This document shows positions 27,140 to 37,543 of a DNA stretch of 64,000 nt, piece by piece (position 1 is the first letter of the stretch; each line of letters opens with the position of its first letter). The stretch covers positions 1-64,000 of the forward strand of contig NZ_RHON01000005.1 in assembly GCF_003946505.1 (NCBI RefSeq), read 5' to 3'. Both the position numbers and the translations under genes were made by a program. The stretch comes from Companilactobacillus mishanensis. GTDB lineage: Bacteria > Bacillota > Bacilli > Lactobacillales > Lactobacillaceae. The notes under the pieces were generated by a model, which made no database searches, was not told the DNA's origin, and saw only the letters and a list, made by a program, of their open reading frames with translations.

Positions 27140-27333
27140 AGTTCTCCCTTAAAACAAAAATCGTTGCAACTTCAAGGACGCCCATGCGCGGTACCACCTT
27201 GTTTGCAACGATTATCGTTAGCCTCTCAACAGAATATATATTATTTTTTAATTTGGCAGCAATAAACAATTTTCATCTAGGCATTTTCACCGACTAGCCT
27301 TCTCTTTTCGATTTCAATTACTTATTATATCCA
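27140..27333 (-). promoter_or_regulatory. T-box riboswitch leader of alaS
   Basis: The minus strand carries the T-box signature AAGGTGGTACCGCG (27187-27200). It is followed by GCGTCCTTG and GTTGCAACGATTTTTGTTTT, which close a long terminator hairpin with ATCGTTGCAA upstream. Uncharged tRNA-Ala binding would favour the antiterminator. Upstream are the AGAGA and CGGTGAAAAT elements of Stem I. Alanine codons GCT and GCC at 27255-27260 are specifier candidates, but I could not place the specifier loop with certainty. Confidence 0.92.
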
Positions 27334-27339
27334 TTAAAA

Positions 27340-27368
27340 ATTTTAATTGGAGGAGCCCCAAATGTCAA
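27340..27368 (-). promoter_or_regulatory. Sigma-A promoter of alaS
   Basis: -35 TTGACA (27363-27368) and -10 TAAAAT (27340-27345) are 17 bp apart on the minus strand. They place the start near 27333, about 195 nt before the alaS start codon. Confidence 0.75.
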
Positions 27369-27390
27369 TATTTGTGGACTATATTTAATT

Positions 27391-28731
27391 TTATTTACCG
27401 CGACGTGCTTTTCTCAAATCACGTTGTTCTTGACGGTTCTTGATCTTTCTCTGTTGTCTCTTTTCAGTATTGATAGCAGACTTGATCTTCTTTTTATAAC
27501 CTGGCTTCTTCTTGACCTTTTGCTTTTTAACAAAACCAACTAGTTTTGTATCAAGCTTCTCAGTTGTAGCATGACGTTTCGTACGACGTTCACGATCGTA
27601 ACCGTCCACGATTTCATCATTCTTCAGCTCTTTAGGCTTGAACTTAATTCCCATGTGTTCGATCTCAGCAACTTTGTTTTCTTCTCCAGGATTATACAAA
27701 GTAATTGCAATACCAGACATACCATTACGACCTGTACGTCCAACACGATGGATGAAGAATTCAAGGTCATCGGGAATTTCAGCGTTGATAACGTGAGAAA
27801 CACCCTTGATGTCAATACCACGAGCAGCTAAATCAGTTGCCACTACAAACTGATATTCCATGTTTTCAATTTGTCTCATGACACGTTTACGTTCACGAGG
27901 AGTTAGACCACCGTGAATACGTGCAACGTTTAGACCTTGTTGTTTCAAATATTCATATATTTCATTAACTGACTTTTTTGTGTTAGCAAAAATCAGTGCC
28001 ATATATGGTTCACCCAAAGTCATCAGCTTGTATATCAAAGCCTTCTTATCACGACCATGCGTGAACATTAGCCAATTATCGACGTTCTTAGCGATAACAT
28101 TTGGATTTTGGATCTCAACACGTTTTGGACCAGTCATATATTGTTTCAAGAATGGTTCCAATTTTTGTGGGATAGTTGCTGAGAAAACAGCAGTTTCATG
28201 GACTTCTGGCATCTTAGCAGCAATGTTATTAACATCATCCAAAAATCCCATATCAAGCGTCATATCTGCCTCATCAACGATAAATCTTTCGACATCGTCA
28301 ATACGCAAATCATTTTCTTTGATCAAATCCCAAAGTCTACCTGGTGTTCCAATAGCTATTTGAGGTTGATGTGCTTGCAATTTCTTTTGTTGACGTTGCT
28401 TATCTGTTCCACCAACAAAGATAAAGGCATTGTATTCTTCTGGATAATTCTTAAGCATATTTTGTGTATCTTCATAAATCTGATATGCCAACTCACGACT
28501 AGGTGTTGCGATAAGTGCCTGAACTGTTGGTTCTTTGGTGATCGAATTTACGATCGGTAATAAGAAAGCATGTGTCTTACCTGATCCTGTTTGGGATTGG
28601 ACAATTACATCTTTCTTCTTATTTACAAGTGGTATAACTGCCTCTTGTACTTCTGTAGGTTCATCGAAATGAATCTCTTTTAATGATTTGTTGACCATAT
28701 CATTAAAATTGTATTGTGAAAATTTTGTCAT
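27391..28731 (-). CDS. DEAD-box RNA helicase (CshB-like)
   Basis: A 446-residue ATP-dependent RNA helicase. Motifs in order: Q region EPTEVQEAVIP, SQTGSGKT (motif I), TPSRELA, GTPGRL, VDEADM (motif II, DEAD), SATIP, FANTKKS, ATDLAARGID and HRVGRTGR. The C-terminal 70 residues are a Lys/Arg-rich RNA-binding tail. Probable role in RNA remodelling or ribosome assembly, especially in the cold. It follows nrnA directly (1 nt). Confidence 0.93.
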   Translation of the reverse strand: MTKFSQYNFNDMVNKSLKEIHFDEPTEVQEAVIPLVNKKKDVIVQSQTGSGKTHAFLLPIVNSITKEPTVQALIATPSRELAYQIYEDTQNMLKNYPEEYNAFIFVGGTDKQRQQKKLQAHQPQIAIGTPGRLWDLIKENDLRIDDVERFIVDEADMTLDMGFLDDVNNIAAKMPEVHETAVFSATIPQKLEPFLKQYMTGPKRVEIQNPNVIAKNVDNWLMFTHGRDKKALIYKLMTLGEPYMALIFANTKKSVNEIYEYLKQQGLNVARIHGGLTPRERKRVMRQIENMEYQFVVATDLAARGIDIKGVSHVINAEIPDDLEFFIHRVGRTGRNGMSGIAITLYNPGEENKVAEIEHMGIKFKPKELKNDEIVDGYDRERRTKRHATTEKLDTKLVGFVKKQKVKKKPGYKKKIKSAINTEKRQQRKIKNRQEQRDLRKARRGK

Positions 28732-29688
28732 CTATTCACCTTTCTGGTAAAAGTCTTTAACTAATTCAATCAACTCATTAAAAATTTGATCTACTTCGGC
28801 TAAATCTTTTGCATTAGCACCACTGGCTAAAGGATGTCCTCCACCAGTATGTTCCTTAGCTAATTCGTTAATGACTGGTCCTTGTGAACGCAAATGGATC
28901 CTAAATGTTCCGTCATCTTTTTGTACGGCTTCGACCCATGAGTGGACTTCTGCTAAACGTCCTGGTGTCGAAACAACTGAGTTAGCCTGTTCTCTAGTAA
29001 TTCCTAATTTTGTCATCAAATCTTCGTCGATCACTGCCATTGCAGCACCTGATTCATCAATTTTAAGACGATTGAACAACTCACCTTGTAGCTTAGCTTG
29101 TTGTAACGTAATCTCATTCATATTTTGATTGATCCCAGCGAAATTAATGCCAGTAGCCATCAGCTCGCCAGATACGTTCATAGTATGCTGAGTTGTTGAT
29201 GGATAAAGGAAGCGACCAGTGTCACCAACTATACCAGCATAGAGATAATATGCAACCTCTTTAGTCAATTTAAATTCAGCATTTTGACTTATCAGGTCGG
29301 CAATGATTTCCGATGAGGAACTTGCCTCAGTATCCACAAACAATTGATCACCATAAGCATCGTCATTTGGATGATGATCGATTTTTACCAAGTACGCACC
29401 GGAATTGAATCTCTCATCGTCTATACGAGGAGTGTTGGCGGTATCACAAACAATTACAAGTGAACCTTCATAATCCTCGCCTGTAACTTCATCCATGGTC
29501 GAAAGCCACTTGAGTCCTTCAGCGTTACCCCCACCGAGTAAAACTTTTTTATTTGGAAAAGCTTGCTTAATTGCTGTTGCCAATCCTGTTTGTGATCCCA
29601 ATGCGTCAGGATCGGGATTTTGGTGTCTAAGAACGATTATTCGATCATACTTTTTGATTGTCTCTACTATTTCTGAAAGTTTATTCAT
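28732..29688 (-). CDS. DHH-family bifunctional oligoribonuclease/pAp phosphatase (NrnA-like)
   Basis: A 318-residue DHH/DHHA1 phosphoesterase. HQNPDPDALGSQTG, CDTANTPRID and KIDHHPND bind the metals, and GGGHPLASGANAK is the DHHA1 substrate motif. It degrades nanoRNAs and pAp. ATG 29688 is chosen for AGTGAGG 6 nt upstream and overlaps the dinB stop (ATGAATAA), so the genes are coupled. Confidence 0.92.
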   Translation of the reverse strand: MNKLSEIVETIKKYDRIIVLRHQNPDPDALGSQTGLATAIKQAFPNKKVLLGGGNAEGLKWLSTMDEVTGEDYEGSLVIVCDTANTPRIDDERFNSGAYLVKIDHHPNDDAYGDQLFVDTEASSSSEIIADLISQNAEFKLTKEVAYYLYAGIVGDTGRFLYPSTTQHTMNVSGELMATGINFAGINQNMNEITLQQAKLQGELFNRLKIDESGAAMAVIDEDLMTKLGITREQANSVVSTPGRLAEVHSWVEAVQKDDGTFRIHLRSQGPVINELAKEHTGGGHPLASGANAKDLAEVDQIFNELIELVKDFYQKGE

Positions 29689-30754
29689 TTTTGTCCTCAC
29701 TTGAAAAAAGTTTTAGCGATACTTCTTCGTACGATAATGGGTCTAAATTAGTAAGCGTTATTCCCAATAACCTTATTTTCTGATCATGAATATCAAGCTT
29801 GTCATAAATATCGCAGGCAATTTGATAAATTTCTGCTTCACCTTGAACATAATCTTGAAAGGTCATTCGTTTAGTTATCGTTTCAAAATCAGAATTACGT
29901 AATTTCAACACAACTGTCTTACCGTGTTGCCTACGTTTCTTCAAATCTTGGCTGACCATATTAGCAAGCTTCTTGAGCTGCTGTTTTATATCAGCATCAT
30001 AAACGATGTTCCTATTATATGTCCGTTCCCGACCGATCGATTTACGAACACGATTACTTTCCACAGGTGAATCATCAATTCCATGCACACGACGGAACAT
30101 CACATACCCCATTTTACCAAATGTCTGGATAAAAGTATCCTGGTCTAAGTTTTGTAAGTCTTCTCCATTAAAAATATTCATATCATGAAGTCTCTGCTGA
30201 GTAGTTTTCCCAATACCATTAAATTTTTCTATCGGAATAGGTTTCAAAAAATCTTCCGCATACTCACCAAGTATAATCGTTCTACCAAAAGGTTTTCGAT
30301 AATCTGATGCCATTTTAGCCAGAAACTTATTATAGGAAATACCGACCGAGCATGTCAGCCTAGTTTCTTTGACGATCCGCTGCTGAATATAGTTTGCGAC
30401 CTTAATAATATTAGTTTCATGTAACTTATTTTCAGTTACATCAAGATAAGCTTCATCTAATGCTACAGATTGATAGGTTTCAGTCACTTCTCCGAAAATA
30501 TTATGAATGTATTCTGAAGTACTTCGATATAATTCAAAATTTGGTGGCACAATGACCAATTTTTCTTTTGGAATCAATTCAATAGCCTGTTGGGCCGGCA
30601 TCGCGGAATGTGCACCATATTTTCGTGCATTATAATTGGCGGTCGTCACAACTCCATGGTGGTTATTTTTGCGTGGATCAGGAGCAACTAATAGACATTT
30701 CTTCTTATATTCTGGATGTTCACGTTCTTCTACAGACGCAAAAAAAGCATCCAT
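29681..30754 (-). CDS. dinB: DNA polymerase IV (Y family), N-terminus not resolved
   Basis: A translesion polymerase with ALDEAYLDVTE (catalytic Asp/Glu), SVGISYNKFLAKMASDYRKP, HhH region and little-finger domain. The first ordinary start codon (ATG 30754) begins MDAFFASVEE, inside the catalytic motif RKIIHVDMDAFFAS, and so omits the first metal-binding Asp. The reading frame remains open upstream to 30820 and encodes the expected FLKIPIRIEENRKIIHVD, but contains no ATG, GTG or TTG. An SD-like GGTGGTGA (30821-30828) lies 6 nt before an in-frame ATC (30812-30814). Either a rare start codon, a recent mutation or a sequencing error is involved. Confidence 0.85.
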   Translation of the reverse strand: MDAFFASVEEREHPEYKKKCLLVAPDPRKNNHHGVVTTANYNARKYGAHSAMPAQQAIELIPKEKLVIVPPNFELYRSTSEYIHNIFGEVTETYQSVALDEAYLDVTENKLHETNIIKVANYIQQRIVKETRLTCSVGISYNKFLAKMASDYRKPFGRTIILGEYAEDFLKPIPIEKFNGIGKTTQQRLHDMNIFNGEDLQNLDQDTFIQTFGKMGYVMFRRVHGIDDSPVESNRVRKSIGRERTYNRNIVYDADIKQQLKKLANMVSQDLKKRRQHGKTVVLKLRNSDFETITKRMTFQDYVQGEAEIYQIACDIYDKLDIHDQKIRLLGITLTNLDPLSYEEVSLKLFSSEDKNE

Positions 30755-30832
30755 ATCGACATGGATGATTTTTCGGTTTTCTTCAATTCTGATTGGTATT
30801 TTTAGGAATCCGATGAACGTTCACCACCAATT

Positions 30833-32272
30833 CTAGTCTGCCCACACCCATGAATTACCATCTTTTTCGAGTAATTCAGATGCAGCATCTGGACCCATTG
30901 TATTACTTTCATAATTAGGGAAATCTGGAGTTTCACTATCCCATTTTTGACGAATTATATCAACATATTTCCATGCGTTCTGCAATTCATCCCACATTGT
31001 AAAGTGTATCTGATTGCCATCAAGTATGTCGATCATTAGGCTTTCATAGGCCTCACGAGCATGGTCGAAATAATCTTCCTTCTCAGGGAACTTGATGATG
31101 TCCTGATTTGATTCAAGATAATCAATTCCATTGACCAAGATATAACTGCCATCTTCAGGTTCGATCAAAATCGTAACTGTCGTATTTGGACGGATACCAA
31201 TTTCTTCAGCAGCATCATTATAAACAATATCGATTCTTGATGACTTGGCAGGCATTCTCTTACCTGAACGAACGTAGAATGGAACACCACCCCATCGCTC
31301 ACTATCAAATTCAACTTTACCGGCAACAAAGGTTTCAATATCAGAATTTGCATCGACATTATCTTCGTCGCGATAAGCTTTTTGCTTACCAGTAATATCC
31401 TCACCGTATTGTCCACGAACAAAGTTCTTATCAACTTCGTCAGGAGTCAAATCTTTCAAACTAGCAAAAACCTCACGTTTAACTTCGTGGATAGATTCTG
31501 AATCCAGTTTCGCAGGTTCATCCATAGCAACCGCACCGATAATTTGCATAATATGATTTTGAATCATATCACGTAGCACACCGGCAGTTTCGTAATAGCC
31601 GCCACGATCTTCAACACCCAATGATTCCGACAATGTCACTTGGACATTAGAAACATATTTGTTATTCAATGACTTCTCAAAAGTCTTGTTCTTCAATCTT
31701 ATACGGGTCAATTGTTGAACCATTTGCTTACCTAAATAGTGGTCCATACGGTATATTTCATTTTCAGAAAATGTTTTTGTTAACGAACCATTTAATTCAC
31801 AGGCACTGTCATATGAACGGCCAAAAGGCTTTTCGATAACCAAACGATTATATCCTGAAGTTTTAAGACCTTCAGAGTTGATATGTTCAGCAACTGTACC
31901 GAAAAATCTTGGAGCAATGGCCATGTAGTAAATACGGTTTTGGTCAGTCTCAAACTGATCATCCAATTTGCTTGCTAATTTTTTCAGAGCAATGTAATGG
32001 TCAGAATCTGTAACATCATGTGATTGATAGAAGAAATGCTTAGCAAAAGCCTGCATCTTTTCTTGGTCATCATCGATGTCTAATAGTGAAGTGACGACTG
32101 TCCCTCGATAGTAGTTGTCACTCCATGCACGTCTTGCAGTTCCGATAACTGCAAAGTGTTCTTTTAAAATTCCTGCTTTATATAGACCGTATAAAGCTGG
32201 ATATAGTTTACGATGGGCAAGATCTCCAGATCCCCCAAATATAATAAAAACCGCTTTTTTCTCAGCTGCCAT
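30833..32272 (-). CDS. zwf: Glucose-6-phosphate 1-dehydrogenase
   Basis: A 479-residue enzyme oxidising glucose-6-phosphate to 6-phosphogluconolactone, the entry to the oxidative pentose-phosphate or phosphoketolase route. Coenzyme motif FGGSGDLAHRKL at residues 10-21, substrate/active-site EKPFGRSYDSA and RMDHYLGKQMVQ are present. The start is ATG 32272, 8 nt after AAAAGGAG; earlier Met codons lack an RBS. It lies directly upstream of dinB. Confidence 0.95.
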   Translation of the reverse strand: MAAEKKAVFIIFGGSGDLAHRKLYPALYGLYKAGILKEHFAVIGTARRAWSDNYYRGTVVTSLLDIDDDQEKMQAFAKHFFYQSHDVTDSDHYIALKKLASKLDDQFETDQNRIYYMAIAPRFFGTVAEHINSEGLKTSGYNRLVIEKPFGRSYDSACELNGSLTKTFSENEIYRMDHYLGKQMVQQLTRIRLKNKTFEKSLNNKYVSNVQVTLSESLGVEDRGGYYETAGVLRDMIQNHIMQIIGAVAMDEPAKLDSESIHEVKREVFASLKDLTPDEVDKNFVRGQYGEDITGKQKAYRDEDNVDANSDIETFVAGKVEFDSERWGGVPFYVRSGKRMPAKSSRIDIVYNDAAEEIGIRPNTTVTILIEPEDGSYILVNGIDYLESNQDIIKFPEKEDYFDHAREAYESLMIDILDGNQIHFTMWDELQNAWKYVDIIRQKWDSETPDFPNYESNTMGPDAASELLEKDGNSWVWAD

Positions 32273-32431
32273 TTTCCTTACTCCTTTTACAAGCATCATA
32301 CGTTCTTATTTTACAACATGAGTTATAAAACTTCTTTAATAAACTTTCATTCGACAAATTTTTAAAAACATATCTAATGAAACATAATAATAGACCCTCG
32401 AGTGTACTCTAAGGCAATAGTTTTTTTGCTT

Positions 32432-32704
32432 TTATGCAAAAAGAGCAATAATTATCGGAATCAGAATAACCATAATTAAAATTGCAGCAATAATCAAACC
32501 CACTTTTGCACCTCGAGATGCCGTAGCCAAAGCACTTTGATCCACATTATTACCAAAATACAGACCTACAAATACAAAAAGTAGTAGTAATAAAGAAGTA
32601 ATATGTTTATTCATAATCCCAGTTTGTAACATAAAATAAATAATTATCTCGGCAACAAAAATGGAATATAAAGTAATGATCATGTTACGCATATCTTTTC
32701 CCAT
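32432..32704 (-). CDS. Small hydrophobic membrane protein, unknown function
   Basis: A 90-residue protein with three predicted membrane helices (about 8-28, 33-53 and 67-89) and a short polar loop (NNVDQSALATASRGAK). No family recognised. ATG 32704 has AAAGGAG 10 nt upstream. Monocistronic, between zwf and yajC. Confidence 0.65.
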   Translation of the reverse strand: MGKDMRNMIITLYSIFVAEIIIYFMLQTGIMNKHITSLLLLLFVFVGLYFGNNVDQSALATASRGAKVGLIIAAILIMVILIPIIIALFA

Positions 32705-32828
32705 TATTATTCGACTCCTTTAAAACGTATACACAACAAGTAAAGTATACAGTAAAATCACCCGATATTTATGATAAGTTATTGACTAATTTATCAATTA
32801 GTTAAGCGGATACATTCATACAACAAAA

Positions 32829-32853
32829 AAAATATGCCATCGGCATATTTTTT
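32829..32853 (-). terminator. Terminator of the yajC operon
   Basis: The stem AAAATATGCC / GGCATATTTT has a 3-nt loop and T/A-runs on both sides, immediately after the yajC stop on the minus strand. Confidence 0.85.
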
Positions 32854-32855
32854 AA

Positions 32856-33341
32856 TTAGTCTTTGTCAGAATCGTCAGCTTTTGTATCGTCTGATTTTTC
32901 ATCAGCAGCTGGTGCCTCTTTTGTTTCTGTTTCTTTAGCATCGTCAGAAGCTTTCTCGTCAGCAGGCTTTTCGTCTTTTGATTCAGCTTTCTTTTCGATA
33001 TTCTTGTTTGTACTGTCTTTAACGTTATCTTTTGATTCAGCTTTACGAATAAAGTTCAAATCAAATGTTAAGTAAATACCGTCACAATCAACAACAACTT
33101 CTTTGTTGTCACGATCAATAGACTCGATTGTACCTTTGATACCACCAAGAGTAACAACCTTGTCGCCTTTGTCCATTTGTTTAAGCATTTCTTGACGTTT
33201 TTGTTGTTGCTTTCTTTGAGGACGAATAGAAATGAAATACATACCTACAAATAAAATTACGATGAAGATAAGCATTCCGTATTGTCCAAATGAATTACCA
33301 GCAGCAGCAGCGCCTAATGTTAATATATTCAAATTTTTCAC
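32856..33341 (-). CDS. yajC: Preprotein translocase auxiliary subunit YajC
   Basis: A 161-residue membrane protein. One N-terminal helix (about 20-38, MLIFIVILFVGMYFISIRP) precedes the conserved RPQRKQQQKRQEMLKQMDKGDKVVTLGGIKG cytoplasmic domain. From about residue 100 it carries a 60-residue Lys/Glu/Asp/Ala-rich acidic tail, longer than in the usual 85-110-residue YajC. YajC accompanies SecDF in protein export. It is the last gene of the tgt-yajC unit. Confidence 0.93.
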   Translation of the reverse strand: MKNLNILTLGAAAAGNSFGQYGMLIFIVILFVGMYFISIRPQRKQQQKRQEMLKQMDKGDKVVTLGGIKGTIESIDRDNKEVVVDCDGIYLTFDLNFIRKAESKDNVKDSTNKNIEKKAESKDEKPADEKASDDAKETETKEAPAADEKSDDTKADDSDKD

Positions 33342-33422
33342 CTCGTTAATTTATACCACATAATATAAGAATAACAAAAATTACAATTTCAATCCAGAAA
33401 ATGAAACATATTTTTAATTAAA

Positions 33423-34580
<1,158 letters not shown>

Positions 34581-34586
34581 CTATTT

Positions 34587-34701
34587 AGAGAGTGAAAGAC
34601 GCCGGGAGACTTCGAGCATTACCTAGGCAAATGGTTAATGCGTTTTCGGCATTCAACATTTGGCGTAGTAAGCGGAAAAGTCTGGCGTCTGTAACTCGTT
34701 T
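34587..34701 (-). repeat. Structured ~120-nt hairpin element, copy E (minus orientation)
   Basis: Read on the minus strand it begins AAACGAGTTACA and ends CACTCTCT. Stems: GACGCC/GGCGTC, GACTT/AAGTC, the conserved TCCGCTTACTACG facing CCTAGGTAATGCTCG, CAAATG/CATTTG and AATGC/GCATT. Same fold as the copies at 34753 and 46172-46534, with different paired sequences in the outer stem. Confidence 0.88.
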
Positions 34702-34752
34702 TGGCTATTTAGAGTAAAGCGTTTTATTTGTGTACGATTAATTTATTTCTTA

Positions 34753-34876
34753 GGATCCGAAACGAGTTCCACAAGCCAGATCCCTCCGCTTAGCCTAGGT
34801 TAGTAAAGGATGCCAAAAACGCATCATTCACTAACCTAGGCTATGCTCAGGATCTCCCGGCTTGTTGCACTCTCTG
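34753..34876 (+). repeat. Structured ~120-nt hairpin element, copy D (plus orientation)
   Basis: It begins GATCCGAAACGAGTT and ends CACTCTCT. Outer stem ACAAGCC/GGCTTGT, second stem AGATCC/GGATCT, an unusually long perfect middle stem TTAGCCTAGGTTAGT / ACTAACCTAGGCTA, and apical GATGC/GCATC. It faces copy E head-to-head with about 50 bp between. Confidence 0.88.
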
Positions 34877-34881
34877 TGTTC

Positions 34882-35916
34882 CTATTTTATAAACATTGCA
34901 TCGCCAAAGCTAAAGAAGCGATACTTCTCATCAATTGCATGCTGATAAGCATTCAAAATATTTTCTCTTCCGGTAAATGCGGCCACTAGCATAACCAATG
35001 TTGATTTTGGTAAATGGAAGTTTGTTATAAATTCATCTACTACTTTCCATTCATATCCAGGTTTGATAAAGATATCTGTCCAACCGCTATCTGCCTTGAT
35101 TTCACCATTGAATTTTGTACCGATTGTTTCCAACGTTCTAATTGATGTTGTTCCGGTTGCTACGATCTTCCCACCGTTTTTGCGCACATCATTCAATGTC
35201 TTTGCTGAATCTTCATCTAATCTATAGAACTCTGAGTGCATGACATGCTTGCTGATATCAGATTCTGTTACTGGTCTAAATGTTCCTAATCCAACATGAA
35301 GTGTCAAATAAACTAATTTAACACCCTTTTCTTGAACTTTTTCTAACAAATCTTTAGTCCAATGTAATCCAGCTGTTGGAGCGGCTGCTGAACCATTCTC
35401 TTTTGCATAAACCGTTTGATAACGGTCAGGATCATCTAGTTTTTCTTTGATATATGGAGGAAGTGGCATTTCACCTAACTTCTCCAAAATTTCTAAGAAA
35501 ATACCATCGTAATGGAATTCGATAATTTTCCCACCATGTTCCAAATCTTCCAGAACTGTGGCTTTCAATTGTCCATCTCCAAATGTCACAACTGTACCTG
35601 GATGGGCACGTCTAGCGGGTTTCATTAGTACTTCCCACTTGTCACCCTCGGTATTATTCAAAAGTAAGACTTCTTCGTGGCCATCTGAGTCCTCTTTTGT
35701 ACCATAGAGTCTAGCTGGCAACACTCTTGAGTTATTCATAACTAAGGCATCCCCTGGATTCAAATAATCCAAAATGTCATAGAAATGTTTATCGGCATAT
35801 TCGCCTGTCTCATGATCCAAAACTAATAATCGTGAGTGGTCACGATCCTTGATTGGTGTTTGTGCGATTAGTTCTTCTGGTAAATCGTAATCAAAATCTT
35901 CAGTAGTTAATGTCAT
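34882..35916 (-). CDS. queA: S-adenosylmethionine:tRNA ribosyltransferase-isomerase
   Basis: A 344-residue enzyme that builds epoxyqueuosine on preQ1-tRNA from the ribosyl moiety of SAM. Motifs: [23 protein letters not shown] at the N-terminus, [29 protein letters not shown] and the C-terminal [16 protein letters not shown]. Start ATG 35916 overlaps the ruvB stop by 4 bp. Acts just after Tgt in queuosine synthesis. Confidence 0.96.
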   Translation of the reverse strand: MTLTTEDFDYDLPEELIAQTPIKDRDHSRLLVLDHETGEYADKHFYDILDYLNPGDALVMNNSRVLPARLYGTKEDSDGHEEVLLLNNTEGDKWEVLMKPARRAHPGTVVTFGDGQLKATVLEDLEHGGKIIEFHYDGIFLEILEKLGEMPLPPYIKEKLDDPDRYQTVYAKENGSAAAPTAGLHWTKDLLEKVQEKGVKLVYLTLHVGLGTFRPVTESDISKHVMHSEFYRLDEDSAKTLNDVRKNGGKIVATGTTSIRTLETIGTKFNGEIKADSGWTDIFIKPGYEWKVVDEFITNFHLPKSTLVMLVAAFTGRENILNAYQHAIDEKYRFFSFGDAMFIK

Positions 35917-36932
35917 TTTTGTTCCTCCTCGGGGTATGGATAGCCTAAATGTTCGTATCCTTTTCTAGTTACAATTCGTCCACGAGCTGTTCTTTTCAAG
36001 AATCCCATTTGCATCAAATATGGTTCGTACACGGATTCGATTGTTTCTTGGTCTTCACCTATATTGGCTGCAATCACTTTAATACCAAGTGGTCCACCAT
36101 TATACAATTCAATCATCATAGTCAAAATTCTTCGATCAAGACTATCTAATCCTGCATCATCAACTTGTAATTGATTCAAAGCAGATTTAGCAATGTCGTA
36201 ATCAATTTTGTCTTTATTCCCTACTTGTGCAAAATCTCTAACACGTTTCAAAAGCCTATTGGCAATACGAGGTGTTCCTCTTGAGCGGCGTGCTAATTCA
36301 TGTGCACCGTCCTCATCGATTTTAATATTCAAAACTTTTGATGAGCGGAAAACAATTTTAGTTAATTCTTCTACGCTGTAATACTCCATATGTTCTACGA
36401 TCCCAAAACGGTCACGCAATGGTGCGGAAAGTCGACCAGAAGTCGTTGTTGCACCGATTAAAGTGTATGGAACTAATTCATGATGAAGTGAACGAGATTC
36501 TGTACCTTGTCCAACAATAATATCGATATAGAAATCTTCCATAGCTGAATAGAGCACTTCTTCAACTGCTTTAGGCATACGATGGATTTCATCAATAAAT
36601 AGAACATCCCCTGGTGATAATTCATCTAATACAGCAACCAGATCACCAGATTTTTCAATTGATGGTCCCGTGGTTGTATGAATATTTACACCCATTTCAT
36701 TAGCAATTATCATAGCCAAAGTTGTTTTACCAAGCCCAGGAGGGCCATAAAGTAAGACATGGTCGAGTGTCTGTTTACGCTGTTTTGCAGCACGAATATA
36801 AACATCTAATTCATGTTTAGCTTTTTCTTGACCAAGATAGTCCGCAAAAGTTTGTGGTCTTAATGTTTGTTCAGCCATGTCTTCTTTTTCGTTCAATGCA
36901 TCAGCATCAGTCAAACGATCATTATCATCCAT
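35913..36932 (-). CDS. ruvB: Holliday junction branch-migration ATPase RuvB
   Basis: A 339-residue AAA+ motor: [14 protein letters not shown], Walker [13 protein letters not shown], Walker [10 protein letters not shown], sensor [18 protein letters not shown] and a winged-helix C-terminus ([13 protein letters not shown]). It drives branch migration with RuvA. It sits in ruvA-ruvB-queA with 12 bp and -4 bp spacings. Confidence 0.97.
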   Translation of the reverse strand: MDDNDRLTDADALNEKEDMAEQTLRPQTFADYLGQEKAKHELDVYIRAAKQRKQTLDHVLLYGPPGLGKTTLAMIIANEMGVNIHTTTGPSIEKSGDLVAVLDELSPGDVLFIDEIHRMPKAVEEVLYSAMEDFYIDIIVGQGTESRSLHHELVPYTLIGATTTSGRLSAPLRDRFGIVEHMEYYSVEELTKIVFRSSKVLNIKIDEDGAHELARRSRGTPRIANRLLKRVRDFAQVGNKDKIDYDIAKSALNQLQVDDAGLDSLDRRILTMMIELYNGGPLGIKVIAANIGEDQETIESVYEPYLMQMGFLKRTARGRIVTRKGYEHLGYPYPEEEQK

Positions 36933-36944
36933 AAGCTACCTCCT

Positions 36945-37541
36945 TTACTTCGTTAATAATTTTAACCCTGCACGCAAATATCCGTCAGCTGAATCCAAAT
37001 TCTCAGCTTTTAATTGATCTTTTATTTTGGCGATTTCTCGCGTTGAATATCCTAGAGATTGTAACGCTGCCAACCCATCCATCAATTCTGGAGATTCATT
37101 CCCGTTACTCAATGGAATTGGAGCTTCTCCTAAGGTCATCTGACCTTCAGCAGTAAATTTGCCACTAAGATCCAAAATAATTTGTTGTGCAGTTTTCTTA
37201 CCAATTTTAGGAAACTTCGTCAAAAACTTAACATCGTTATTTTCGATGGCTTGTATCAATCCACTATGGTCCTGTCCCGCTAAAATGGCTAGTGCACTCT
37301 TTGGTCCGATTCCAGAAACGCTGATCAGATTCAAGAAAATATGCTTTTCATTCAAATCGTAAAATCCATATAAGGATTGTTCATTATCACGAACGATTTG
37401 TTCTACATAAATTTTAGCAGATTGATTTTCTTCATAACGATACGGATTAGCAACATGCACTTTATAACCAACCCCATTAACATCAATTGCTACATAGGCT
37501 GGATCAATATAGGTAATGGTTCCATTTAAGTATTCAAACAT
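36945..37541 (-). CDS. ruvA: Holliday junction DNA-binding protein RuvA
   Basis: A 198-residue protein with an OB-fold (MFEYLNGTITYIDPAYVAID), two HhH motifs (LISVSGIGPKSALAIL and FLTKFPKIGKKTAQQII) and a C-terminal RuvB-binding domain (ALQSLGYSTREIAKI). Forms the tetrameric platform for RuvB. It follows mutL by 2 bp. Confidence 0.96.
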   Translation of the reverse strand: MFEYLNGTITYIDPAYVAIDVNGVGYKVHVANPYRYEENQSAKIYVEQIVRDNEQSLYGFYDLNEKHIFLNLISVSGIGPKSALAILAGQDHSGLIQAIENNDVKFLTKFPKIGKKTAQQIILDLSGKFTAEGQMTLGEAPIPLSNGNESPELMDGLAALQSLGYSTREIAKIKDQLKAENLDSADGYLRAGLKLLTK

Positions 37542-37543
37542 TA

